From Brachionus plicatilis (lineage: Eukaryota > Rotifera > Eurotatoria > Ploima > Brachionidae): 64,000 nucleotides of DNA. This document shows positions 8,947-18,240 of the stretch, in pieces. The position numbers and the translations under genes were made by a program. Location: positions 437,188 through 501,187 of the forward strand of contig QEOQ01000626.1 in the NCBI GenBank assembly GCA_010279815.1, in the 5' to 3' direction. The notes beneath the pieces were generated by a model that saw only the letters and a program-made list of their open reading frames with translations, was not told the DNA's origin and searched no databases. Each line of letters begins with the position of its first letter. Position 1 is the first letter of the stretch.

Positions 8947-9280
8947 AAAAAAGGACAGAAATTCTTGCAAATTCAAAATATTCACATTAAAAATTGCAAC
9001 AATGATGATGAATCTTTTTTTGAAATTCAAAAAGTTTTAAAAACGAAAAAAAAGTTTTGCTAATTTGGAATCAGAATTAAGAAGATAAATTAGCACAAAA
9101 CAGAAATCTGATTTATATGAACTTAAGGCGTCAGAAAAGCTTCAAAGTTCAAGTGAGACAATTAATGTTAACAAAGAGGTTTTAAGTAATAAAGAAAGCC
9201 CAACTGCATGTCGACATTGCAGAAAGTATATGTCAGGTACGAAAGGGCTGAATATACATAAAGGTAGAGTAAACAATTAA
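8947..9280 (+). pseudogene. Decayed transposon ORF with C2H2-type finger
   Basis: After an acceptor-like ATATTTTAG at 8946, a frame runs for 39 codons to a stop near 9061. A second frame is open from 9089 to TAA 9278-9280 (63 codons, no ATG). It contains CRHCRKYMSGTKGLNIHKGR, which fits a C2H2 zinc finger of the kind (C-x2-C ... GL-x-x-H) common at the N-termini of retroelement proteins. The frames do not join and there is no start, so this is read as a mobile-element remnant. A degraded host gene exon is less likely. Confidence 0.4.
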
Positions 9281-9339
9281 TTTTTTTTAAATTACTTGAT
9301 TAATATGTTAATATTTGGACTTAAAGATTTTATTCAATA

Positions 9340-9535
9340 AATTTTTTGATCACCTAATTTTTATTTTGATCACCTAATTTGTTCTTTGATCACCAAAACT
9401 TATTTATGATCACATATTTAAAATAGTAAAAATAATTCCTTTTTATTGATCACATATTAGGTGATCAGCGTTGATCAACTAACCTGAGATCAGTGTTTGA
9501 ACACATATTGTGTTATCAACTGATCACATAACCTA
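9340..9535. repeat. Cluster of TGATCA(C) palindromes
   Basis: TTGATCACC occurs three times at 20-bp spacing (near 9347, 9367, 9387). Further GATCA sites follow near 9408, 9450, 9465, 9476, 9491 and 9521, several as GATCACATA. The density of a 6-bp palindrome is far above chance. Similar GATCA-rich sequence occurs near 32605-32655, so this may be the end of a dispersed element. Confidence 0.45.
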
Positions 9536-9879
9536 GGAGACCCAAAAGAGTAAATGTATTACTTGTAAATTAAAAGTAATAGTTGTCATCTGAAACCTTT
9601 AGTTATAACAAAATTCAGTCAAATGTCATTTAATGTATCGAAAAAGTCAATTAAAAAAAAATTATGAATAAAAAAAATTTTTCAGTTAAAAAAATACAAA
9701 TAATTTAAAATATTAAGTATCAATTTATTTTTACTTGACTAATTTTTTTCCAAAATGGATGATGCACGATTCAGCTGAATCGAATGATTTTAGGGCTGTA
9801 TCAAAAAGTAATATATTTAATTTTTTTTTGAATAATAATCAACCGGGACTTAAATTTATCCCTGCCCAGTCAAACAGTC

Positions 9880-10845
9880 AAACATCAATATTCTCTTTAA
9901 AATGTTAAATCTGTTATACCAGTTAAAACTTTTTTAGAATTTTTTTCTAGTTTCTTTACAGATTCTTTAAAAAATCTTTAGTGAATAAATTTTTAAAGAA
10001 AATGTTATCAAAATATTCACGTCCTACTAAAATACTGACTTCCAAATTTTTAAAATTTTCTGACCCCCATTTATTTTGCAAAGTAAAAATATTTTTAAAA
10101 GTTTTAATATATCATTTAGTTTGAATTTTTCTCTATTTTGTGAAAATCAAACTAGTTTTTCTCCAAAATTTTTATTTTTTGTGGAAATTGAATATTTTTA
10201 TATTTTCAAAAATCTGACCCCCTACTGACCCCCAATTTTATACGACTGACTGACCCCCATTTTTCTTGAAGAGAATTTAACTAGCTTGCTAAAAATGTGC
10301 CTAGTTTTCTCCAGGAAGTAAAGTTTTTTAGATATTTTGATTATAAAAAATGACCTTAGCCTTAGCCTAGCTTAAACATTTAAATCTGATTTCAAAATAA
10401 CGGTGATTTTGAAATCAGATTTAGAAGTTTTAATACGATATACCATTCCATATACTAAGAGCATTTGCAAGTGGAAAAATTTTAATTTTAAAAAATTCGG
10501 GGTCAGTATTTTAGTAGGACCCAAATATTCTCTCAGTTATTTTTTTTTATGATTTAATATAACTATAATTTATTGTTTATTATTTTATATGTTTGTTTTA
10601 TATGTGCAGATAAATGAAAAAAATTTATATATCTCCTATTCTAAGAAATATAAAAAACCCTTACATACTAATTCTTAATTTTTATGAGACTTTTATTATT
10701 TATTTGTGTATCTGTACCGAGCTAAAGCTCATTTAGATTCGAGCATTAGACTTAACTACAAAGTCTCATCAATCAAGCATGAGAATAATGTTATTTTTAT
10801 TTATTAATTTGTTTTCTGTACCGAGCTAAAGCTCCTTCAGAATAA
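9880..10845 (-). repeat. Dispersed repeat C, copy 1, interrupted by a MITE
   Basis: Blocks at 9930-10018 and 10523-10790 match, in inverted orientation, the segment at 37240-37520. Shared landmarks on the minus strand include TTAAAGAATCTG, GAGACTTTGTAG, AAGTCTAATGCTCGAATCTA and AATTAAGAATTAGTA. This copy also carries two direct copies of GTACCGAGCTAAAGCTC (near 10715 and 10816). It is broken by the insertion at 10019-10522 and runs into the assembly gap. Confidence 0.65.
10019..10522. mobile_element. hAT-like MITE, ~504 bp, 8-bp target duplication
   Basis: The ends are inverted: GTCCTACTAAAATACTGAC on the left and its complement on the right (GTCAGTATTTTAGTAGGAC, plus CC). The outermost two left bases are mutated. 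AAATATTC flanks both sides directly (10011-10018 and 10523-10530), an 8-bp duplication typical of hAT elements. CTGACCCCC recurs inside. The paralogous repeat at 37.2-37.5 kb has AAATATTGTCTC here without insertion, giving an independent empty-site control. There is no coding capacity. Confidence 0.75.
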
Positions 10846-11078
10846 NNNNNNNNNNNNNNNNNNNNNNNNNNNNNNNNNNNNNNNNNNNNNNNNNNNNNNN
10901 NNNNNNNNNNNNNNNNNNNNNNNNNNNNNNNNNNNNNNNNNNNNNNNNNNNNNNNNNNNNNNNNNNNNNNNNNNNNNNNNNNNNNNNNNNNNNNNNNNNN
11001 NNNNNNNNNNNNNNNNNNNNNNNNNNNNNNNNNNNNNNNNNNNNNNNNNNNNNNNNNNNNNNNNNNNNNNNNNNNNNN
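10846..11078. other. Assembly gap (233 N)
   Basis: This is a run of undetermined bases. The flanks are dispersed-repeat sequence, so a repeat collapse is likely. Any open frame across it is an artefact. Confidence 0.99.
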
Positions 11079-11294
11079 CTAACAACCTCAATTTTAATAA
11101 ACATCAATTTTTATATTAAAAAAATATTGTTATTATATAAGATTTTCAAGTTTAAAAATAATTTGTACATAACACTTTAAAACACCCTGAAACACCCTTT
11201 TGATTCTGATAGAGGAGAAAAAGTTCTGCTTGGCAAATTATTTTTCAAAAGGTCTCGACATGTGAAAACCCTATAAAAACCCCTAATGTTTGTT

Positions 11295-12767
11295 TCAGAA
11301 AAAAGAATTTAGGCAAGGGAAAGAATAGTCTAGAATAGACCCAATTAAGGATTTATCGAGGTTACCGAGTGTTTTAGAATAAAGACCCCTTTTTTTTTTT
11401 GAAAGAATTTTTATTAAGTTGAGCCTTGAATTACAACGTTCTTTTATTTCCTCCACCATTGGAGTAAAGGTTAAACCTGAGTCAAACTTAACGCCGAGAA
11501 ATTTAACTTCTTTCTGATTATCGAGTTTATTTCCATGAATTTCGAGGTTCAGGTGATTTCTTCCTCTTGTATATTTTGAAAATACCATATAACAAGATTC
11601 AAGGTTTTAATTTTAATTTTAATATCCTAATATTTTAATTTGAATATCCTAGATTCAAGGAATGACCTTATCCAATGAATCAGATAATCTGGTGAATTCA
11701 TTTTAATTAACTTGTAGATTAACCCCTCGTGCCATACCTTGTCGAAGGCTTTTGAGATGTCAAAAAATAGGCAGCAGACTTTTTTCTTTCTATTGTAAGT
11801 TTCGACATTTTTTGGATAAGAAACATAAGGTTGCCAGCTGTTCGTCGGTGTTTTCGGAACCCCGATTGTTCTTGAATTATCAGAGAGTTTCTTTCAAGGA
11901 AATTCTAAATTCGAGTATTAATCACTCGTTCAAGTAACTTCCCTAGGCAGCTTGTGATACTGATAGGTCTATAATTAGATGGGTCTTGTGTTGGAGATGA
12001 TTTCTTTGGGATCATTGTTATGTATGCGGTTTTCCAAGCACTAAGAACTCTACTTAGTTCTAGACTTGTGTTAAAAAGGAACGTAATTTCGTTCAAAGTA
12101 TTTTGAGGCAGATTTTTTAGCATTATGTTATGGATTTGGTCAGGACCTGCAGCAGCTTCTTCGCGAAGTTTTTTTAATGCTAATATTAGTTTTATCATCT
12201 TTATTGGTTCGTAAGATTGGTTCCGTTCATTTTTAAAAAAGAAATTCTTAATTAAATCATTTACTTCACGGTCTTTATTCGGGTAAATTAAGTCAGCATT
12301 AGTACTAAAGGTAGAGGCCAAGAAATCTCCGAAAATTTTCCCTTTTTCTCTATTGGTTTTGTATTCTGTATTATTCAAGATTAAAGTAGGTATTCATCTT
12401 GACCCTTTTTTATTATTAAATTTATTAATTTTCTTCCAAAAAGGCCTGCTTGACAGGGGATTTTTGCCCATTTTATTAATGAACTGGAGCCAATTTTGGT
12501 TCCAAAATTCCTTGAGTCTAATACGAAGCTCTGAAGTCAGCTGATTAAATTTTATTTTCAGTATTTGGCAGAGAGTTTTTTGGAAATTTCTCCTATTTTT
12601 TGTTCGTTCTTTAATCAATATTACTATGTTCTTTAGCAAACTTGATTCGAAATTTTTTTATGATTGAAAAGGGACACTTTTGTGGGCTGCATTAAGAATC
12701 TTTTGAGTAATATGTTCATTGAGCTCGTCTATGTCTTGTGCTAGAAATCTAAGCTGGTAATTAAGTA
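11295..12767 (-). pseudogene. 5'-truncated, frameshifted LINE reverse transcriptase
   Basis: Minus-strand fragments lie in the usual LINE order. Near 12767-12660 a linker contains ELNEHITQKILNAAHKSVPF. At 12639-12394 comes the region before the RT, with FWKKINKF. At 12378-11905 is RT proper, with AAAGPDQIHNIMLKNLP, then WKTAYITMIPKK and NYRPISITSCLGKLLERVI. At 11588-11295 is the RT C-terminal part, with KEVKFLGVKFD and SRLNLIKIL. Frames change between the fragments and near 11750-11900. The endonuclease domain is absent, as expected for 5' truncation. Jockey/CR1-like non-LTR clades fit best. It is inactive. Confidence 0.85.
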
Positions 12768-13498
12768 AACTAAGAATTTATGTGTTGTGAGAAAAAAGTT
12801 TTTAAACGTAGAATAATATTCGAGTTAAAAAATTTGAAAGGTCGGAAAGATAAAATTATTAGCGGTGTATCAAAAAATATTGATAATTGTCAGTTTATCT
12901 TTTAAATGACAAATAAAACTTTTAGATGACGATCAATATATTTAACTGACATCTTTTTTGTTGACTTAAACTCAAAATTGCTTTAAAATTGAATACAACT
13001 TTGCTTTAAAGATTCGACAGAATTTAAAAAATTGATAAGAAAAATCAATTTTTCCTTTCTTTAGTAAATTAAAATTCATTTTTGATTAAAGACTAAAAAA
13101 GTGATTTTCTATTCATCGTTTTTACCAACTATTTTATCACCAAAATTTACTTCTAGGAGAAAAGAGATATTATTATTTTTATTATTATAGAAGACATAGG
13201 CGATGATAAAAAAAGTAAGAAAGAAGACGAAGATATGAAATAAAATTTTTTGTAAAATAGAATTTAATTAAATTTATTAAAAAATTATGAAACCTCTACT
13301 GTTTTATTGTGAAAAAATAATTTTCAAATTAAAATATCGTACTCAAAATCAAAAATAAAAATAAAATTTTATTTAAAAAATCTGTTTATAAAAGCCAATG
13401 GCTCTAAACTTGATGATCTGTTTAGAATATTAATCTGTCATCTAAAATAAAATTAACATTATATATCAAATTAAGGCGTTTTTTGATAGTTTATTATA
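12768..13498. other. Gene-free interval
   Basis: I found no exon. TGACA-rich AT sequence near 12885-12965 resembles that inside the intron at 29660-29820 and may be a dispersed repeat; low complexity makes this uncertain. A small hairpin, CTAAAC/GTTTAG, lies near 13405-13426 beyond the stop of cluster gene 3. Confidence 0.4.
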
Positions 13499-13996
13499 TT
13501 AGAAAAAAGTTCCCATTGGCATTACTGGAGAGTAGTCACAAGGATTAGACCAGGATGAGCCCATTGATCCAAATTCAAAATTATTGCACCCATACCCATA
13601 GCCGAAGTTATTAAATGAGTTCCATGCATTAGAGTCAATCACTGGAAAAGAACCTACAGGCATCAACCCCATCGGTTTAATGAAAGGGTCATCTCTTAAT
13701 CCGCAGCCTTTGTATTTTCTGTACTCAAAATCATCATCCGAATCAGAATAAGAATCATAGTCTTCATATCTAGGCTTTCTTAGGTGGCGTCGAGGATATC
13801 TAGAATTGGGATATCGGGGGTTATATCTTGAATACTGATCTTGAGGATTATATCTTGAATACTGATCTTGAGGATTATATCTTGAATACGGATCTTGAGG
13901 ATTGTATCTTGAGTTGGGGTTTTGAGGATATAAAGGTCCTGGATGTGGTGGAGGATATTTGGGCACTTTTTTTCTTCTGGAAACCTTAGAACCCAT
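13499..13996 (-). CDS. Myristoyl-cluster protein 3: Tyr/Arg/Pro repeats
   Basis: The 165-aa single-exon ORF begins MGSKVSRRKKVPKYPPP: Gly2, Ser6 and Arg7 fit the myristoylation consensus and a basic run follows. Residues ~28-62 are about four copies of a ten-residue unit like NPQDQYSRY. A basic patch (RYPRRHLRKPR) is followed by an acidic Asp/Ser/Tyr stretch (YEDYDSYSDSDDDFEY). The C-terminal 60 residues are Gly/Phe/Asn/Met-rich and end PVMPMGTFF. No known domain was recognised. A TATTTAAG motif lies 35 bp upstream of the ATG. Repeated tyrosines and a charge-segregated middle suggest a disordered, self-associating protein; this is inference. Confidence 0.72.
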   Translation of the reverse strand: MGSKVSRRKKVPKYPPPHPGPLYPQNPNSRYNPQDPYSRYNPQDQYSRYNPQDQYSRYNPRYPNSRYPRRHLRKPRYEDYDSYSDSDDDFEYRKYKGCGLRDDPFIKPMGLMPVGSFPVIDSNAWNSFNNFGYGYGCNNFEFGSMGSSWSNPCDYSPVMPMGTFF

Positions 13997-14030
13997 TTTG
14001 ATATTTTTTTTCGATTTTGCTTGGTTATTG

Positions 14031-14038
14031 CTTAAATA
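14031..14038 (-). promoter_or_regulatory. TATA-like box of cluster gene 3
   Basis: The minus strand reads CTATTTAAGCAATAACC. It lies 35 bp before the ATG, so the 5' UTR would be very short. Gene 2 has a similar TTTAAGTAAT. Confidence 0.4.
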
Positions 14039-15934
14039 GAATTTCAGCTGTGACTAAAAAAATCTAGAAATAAAATTTTAATAATGGGGAAAAGACTAGT
14101 GTTTTCGTATTCGACTCAATCAAATCGAATTTATTTATGTAATATAAATTTTTTTTATATATTTTTGTCTTTTAATGCAATGTTTGCTCATCAAAAGAAT
14201 CAATTCAGTCTTTCTTTTTTATATTTGGTTTTCTCTAAGCATGAGTTACCAAATTAATCGAGTTCAGGTTCTGGTTTATTCTTTGATTCAAAAATAAATT
14301 AATAAATATTGATTGAGCTAGAGGATTTTTTTTTATTTTGAACAAGAAGCTCTTTTATTCAAATAGATTCAAAATTTTAAATTTAGATCCATTGATTGTG
14401 AAATATTATAAAATGGGCTACTAGGCCGAAAAGTTCGAAATTTAAAAACGAAATATTCGTCAAAAATATATGAAAAAGTTATTCGAAAGATTAAAAAAAC
14501 TGATAAATGTTTTTTTTAATTCTAATTTAAATAAAATTGTTTTTAAGAAACAAAAGCGTAATTAGTTAAAAGCTTCGAAACATGCCATCCAAAATTAGAT
14601 ACTTTCTAATCATCGAAGTAATTTCAATGATTGATAATTAACAAAAACATTTTCTCATTTAATTTTTAAATTTCAAAGAAAACATTGCTTTGAATTTTGC
14701 TGACTAACTAAATATTTTCTTCTTGACATTTTTCTCGTTTGATTATTAAAACACTTTAAAAATTTTGATTAAATATTTTCACTTTTCCTAAATAAATGAT
14801 TCTAAGCTAAAGACAACAATTAAATGTAAGACTCGTATTTCCATTGCATACCCAGATCAAATTATTAGAACCAATTTTTATGCCAGATTGTCCAAAGATG
14901 GAGCTATTTTCGTAGTTTATGTCAACAATATCCTTTTATTTATTTTTTTCTTTGTCAATGGGGAAAATAATGACAAGAGGGAAAGTTTCGGAAGAAATTC
15001 CTTTTAAAAAAATTGAATAAAATTGGTAAGTAACAAAAATAAAATTAACTATATTTGTCCATGGCTTAAATCTAACTTTTTTCATGACTAAACTTTAAAA
15101 GTAAGTATGGTTCAATTGGAACTTAATAAAATTATAATTAGTTGATGCATTAAATGTATCTCCAGCTAAAAAAAAATACAGAACAATTTACAGACTTTTG
15201 AAAAAAAAGTTAGTTAATTTTTAATTTTAAAATTCTTTTACCAACAATAATTTCATTCATTTTTATTTGTTTTATTTTTTAAAGTTATTTTTTCTTTTTT
15301 GTAATGTTTTTGGAAAATTTAAGTTATTGAAGTCAAAAATTATCAGTAAATGAGTTAAACAAGTATTTTTACTTAAAAATTTTAAAGAATTTTTTTTATA
15401 TTAAACATCAAATGCTTTAAATTATTTTTAATGCTTTTAAATTTCTGCAAAAATTTAATTGATGCATAATATTTTATGAGAATTGTTGACTTAATATTTT
15501 TATATAACTTTTTTACAACTTAATTTTGATTTTGAAAATTAAATTTATGTGATTTTCAATGAATTTATTTTTTAAGTTTTTCATCATTTTAAAAAAAAAT
15601 TTTCTTTTTTATGCGTGAACACATTTTTTATGTATTTAAATCTCTTTTTATTTGTTTTAAATTGTCACCCGCAAAATTATTGATAAAACTTGATGGTGAT
15701 AAAAATGCAAATATGTCTTTACATTAAATTTTATTATTAAAGAGTATTACAATAATTTTTGTGCATTGTTTTGATCAAATACTTCAATTTACTTTTGTTT
15801 TTTATTTTTAAAATTTTCGTTATTCTCTTTTAAAATAAAAATTTAATTTTACAAAATTGCTTTTTATTTTTTACTTACGTAGTACGGTTTATAAAAGGAA
15901 AAAACTATTAAAAAGGATAAAAATAAGTTTTGAG
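14039..15934. other. Gene-free AT-rich interval
   Basis: I saw no exon, transposon end or tandem array in these 1.9 kb between cluster gene 3 and repeat B copy 2. Confidence 0.5.
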
Positions 15935-16375
15935 AAACGGATTGACGGTGGCATTGGTCGGGTCATTTCTTTTTAGCTTTTTAAGTGAAAAGGCATCTTA
16001 TAGATCCTACCAAATACTTGCGAAATTAGTTAAAAATTAATAAAATTTAGTTCTGTGTACTTTTTTTATTAAGTAAAGTTGATTTAAGAGCAAAGTAAAA
16101 TTTTTGATCAAATTTCAAGCGCTCAATCTTGCTCAAATATTTTTAGATGCGCAATTAAATTTCATCGCAGATTTTTAATTTTTTTAATATTTCAAAGCTT
16201 CATTTTTAAACTTTTGAAAAAGGATTGTAATTTCTAAAAATGCAATAAAAATTTTATTATAAAATTTAATTGCGCATCTAAAAATATTTGAGCAAGATTG
16301 AGCGCTTGAAATTTGATCAAAAATTTTACTTTGCTGATTTAAGAAGATTAAAGATGACACCGCCAATGCTGTTAA
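15935..16375 (+). repeat. Dispersed repeat B, copy 2, split by a hairpin MITE
   Basis: The flanks (GGCATTGGTCGGGTCATTTC, GAAATTAGTTAAAAATTAA and, after the insertion, GAAGATTAAAGATGAC) match the copy at 1989-2170. The insertion is annotated separately. Confidence 0.6.
16089..16335. mobile_element. 247-bp hairpin MITE, 74-bp inverted arms, 8-bp duplication
   Basis: Arms 16089-16162 and 16262-16335 are reverse complements over 74 bp with no mismatch seen, starting AGCAAAGTAAAATTTTTGAT. GATTTAAG flanks both sides (16081-16088 and 16336-16343). The 8-bp duplication suggests a hAT-type mobiliser. It has no coding capacity. Arm identity implies recent insertion or frequent gene conversion. Confidence 0.8.
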
Positions 16376-17028
16376 TTTTCTTTTTTTTTTTGTGAAAACT
16401 AGATTTTTTTAATTTAAGACCTTATTTATTTTGATTTTTGAATATTGAATATGAATTGTAATTTTATAAATCATTCGAACCAAAAATTTCTCAAAATGAT
16501 CTCAATTCTCAATTTTTTGCAGCAAGTTTGAATTTTTTATTAAAAAATTGAATTTGTATTTTAATAAAATAATGTATAATTGAACAAGATCAACCAGAAT
16601 AGCCTATACAATACTAAAGTCCAATTTAACTACTTGCTTGCTTCGTTTGTTTCTCAATAATTCTTATTTTATATTTTTATGATTCAAATCAAACTCTTCG
16701 AATTATCTACCCTTTATTTATCTCCATTTACAATTGATACATGATTTAACATTTAAAAAAATTTTTTTAGCTTATGATGCTTTTGGATTTCAAAAAGCAT
16801 TTTTTCATTGAATTTATTAAAATTACCAAATTAAAAGAATAAAAATTTTATTTTAAAATGATCAACAAAAAACTTTATAAATTATATATTTGAAAATTTA
16901 ATCAAAATAATTTTTTTTTAGTTTATTTAACATCGGACAAAATTTTTTTATTTAAAATGATTTCACTAATCAATATTTAAAATATTTTCTAATAATTAAT
17001 AATAAAAATTGATAATTTTCTTTGAACT
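16376..17028. other. Gene-free AT-rich interval
   Basis: Nothing recognisable lies between the MITE-bearing repeat and the stop codon of cluster gene 4. Confidence 0.5.
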
Positions 17029-18087
17029 TCACTGTTCAACTTTTATTGTTATTTCATTGTTTACAGCTTTTGGTACCCGAATACTAGATATCATATACTT
17101 GGCCGTATTGAGCGGATTTTCCCTATTATTAAACACCTTAAAGTGTAATTCATCCACAACTTTTTTGGGTCTCACTGGCTTAGCATAGAAAGTGGTTGGA
17201 TATTTTTTTTTATTATATCTAGCCAAGACATTATTTTTCTGACTCACCTTATTAGGTTCAGTCTGAGCATGTTCAAATTTTATATCAGGTATATCAACCC
17301 GCTTAAAAGGTTTGATATTTAGTTTTTTAAGCTTTGGTCGCTTGATTTTTTCCAGAGGAGACTTGGGTTCATTTAAATCTGATTTTTCCGAGTGAGAGTT
17401 ATTGGGTTCACTGCTCACAGTGTTGGATGTCGAATGGTGAGAAGATGCTGGATCATCTTCTGGATTCCAATAGGTGTTTTTCATGATCTTAGCATCTCTG
17501 TTTGTCAAATATCTAGGGCGATTTGGATCGACAAAAAATTCAGGATTATTCTCAGCCAAAAATTCACCATCGACAAACGGGTCAAAAGCTCTTCTCCGCC
17601 TAACTCTTCTTCTTGGTCTCCTGCGCATCCTTCGATAGTTATTCATTCGATCAATATGCGGATTCATGATTGGCCTGGGACCCTCGTCATCCATGAAACG
17701 AGGGTCTGGGTGCTGAAACGGATCCTGTGGATAGCCTTCTGGTGGAAAGCTGATGTGCTCATTATATCCATTAGCATGCGGACTCGGATGGTGGTTGTTC
17801 ATTTGATCATTTTGGTATAAGTTATTATGAGGGTTAAAATGGTTGTTATTATGGTGATTACGGTGGTTATGGTGATTGTGGTGGTTGTGGTGGTTGTGGT
17901 GATTACTTGTTCTGTGGTTCCAATGATTGTGATGTCCATGGTTGTGACGATTGTGATTAAATTGATTCTGATGGTTCATCTGATTATTTTGCCCATGATT
18001 GCTGTAATTATTATGATTTTGATTCTGAAATAGATTATTTGGAAATGGGGTGGAACTTTCATCGGGTTTGGATTTTTTTCCGCCCAT
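17029..18087 (-). CDS. Myristoyl-cluster protein 4: His/Asn-rich with Arg-rich patch
   Basis: The 352-aa single-exon ORF is the longest of the cluster. It begins MGGKKSKPDESSTPF: Gly2, Ser6 and Lys7 fit the myristoylation consensus. Residues ~20-105 are Asn/His-rich, with repeats of HNH (HNHHNHHNHHNHRNHHN), a potential Zn/Ni/Cu-binding stretch. Pro/Asp-rich sequence and a strongly basic patch (~150-170, RRMRRRPRRRVRRRR) follow. The C-terminal third is Lys-rich with normal complexity (PLEKIKRPKLKKLNIKPFKR) and ends in ITIKVEQ. No family was recognised. The Arg patch could be a nuclear-localisation or acidic-lipid-binding segment. A TATAAAAG box lies 146 bp upstream, further than in its neighbours. 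Confidence 0.72.
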   Translation of the reverse strand: MGGKKSKPDESSTPFPNNLFQNQNHNNYSNHGQNNQMNHQNQFNHNRHNHGHHNHWNHRTSNHHNHHNHHNHHNHRNHHNNNHFNPHNNLYQNDQMNNHHPSPHANGYNEHISFPPEGYPQDPFQHPDPRFMDDEGPRPIMNPHIDRMNNYRRMRRRPRRRVRRRRAFDPFVDGEFLAENNPEFFVDPNRPRYLTNRDAKIMKNTYWNPEDDPASSHHSTSNTVSSEPNNSHSEKSDLNEPKSPLEKIKRPKLKKLNIKPFKRVDIPDIKFEHAQTEPNKVSQKNNVLARYNKKKYPTTFYAKPVRPKKVVDELHFKVFNNRENPLNTAKYMISSIRVPKAVNNEITIKVEQ

Positions 18088-18232
18088 TTTAAAAATTTAT
18101 TTTTACAAAAGAAAAAATTTTATTTGTAAAACATATTTAAATCATTTTAAGAAAGCAATTTTTGTAAAAATATATTCTTTGTAAACGTAGATTTTTTGTC
18201 AACTAAACTAATAGCTCTGGCTCGAATTAGTT

Positions 18233-18240
18233 CTTTTATA
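18233..18240 (-). promoter_or_regulatory. TATA box of cluster gene 4
   Basis: The minus strand reads CTTTATAAAAGAAC, a strong TATA match 146 bp before the ATG at 18087. The predicted 5' UTR is about 115 nt unless an unseen intron is present. Confidence 0.5.

Noticed and set aside
10826..11107. Minus-strand ORFs of 84-93 aa
   Set aside because: They consist of assembly-gap N.
16184..16366. 60-aa minus-strand ORF
   Set aside because: It is an arm of the hairpin MITE read through; no protein-like conservation.
17392..18033. Plus-strand ORFs opposite cluster gene 4, one almost all Val/Ile/Met
   Set aside because: They are the antisense of His/Asn repeats.
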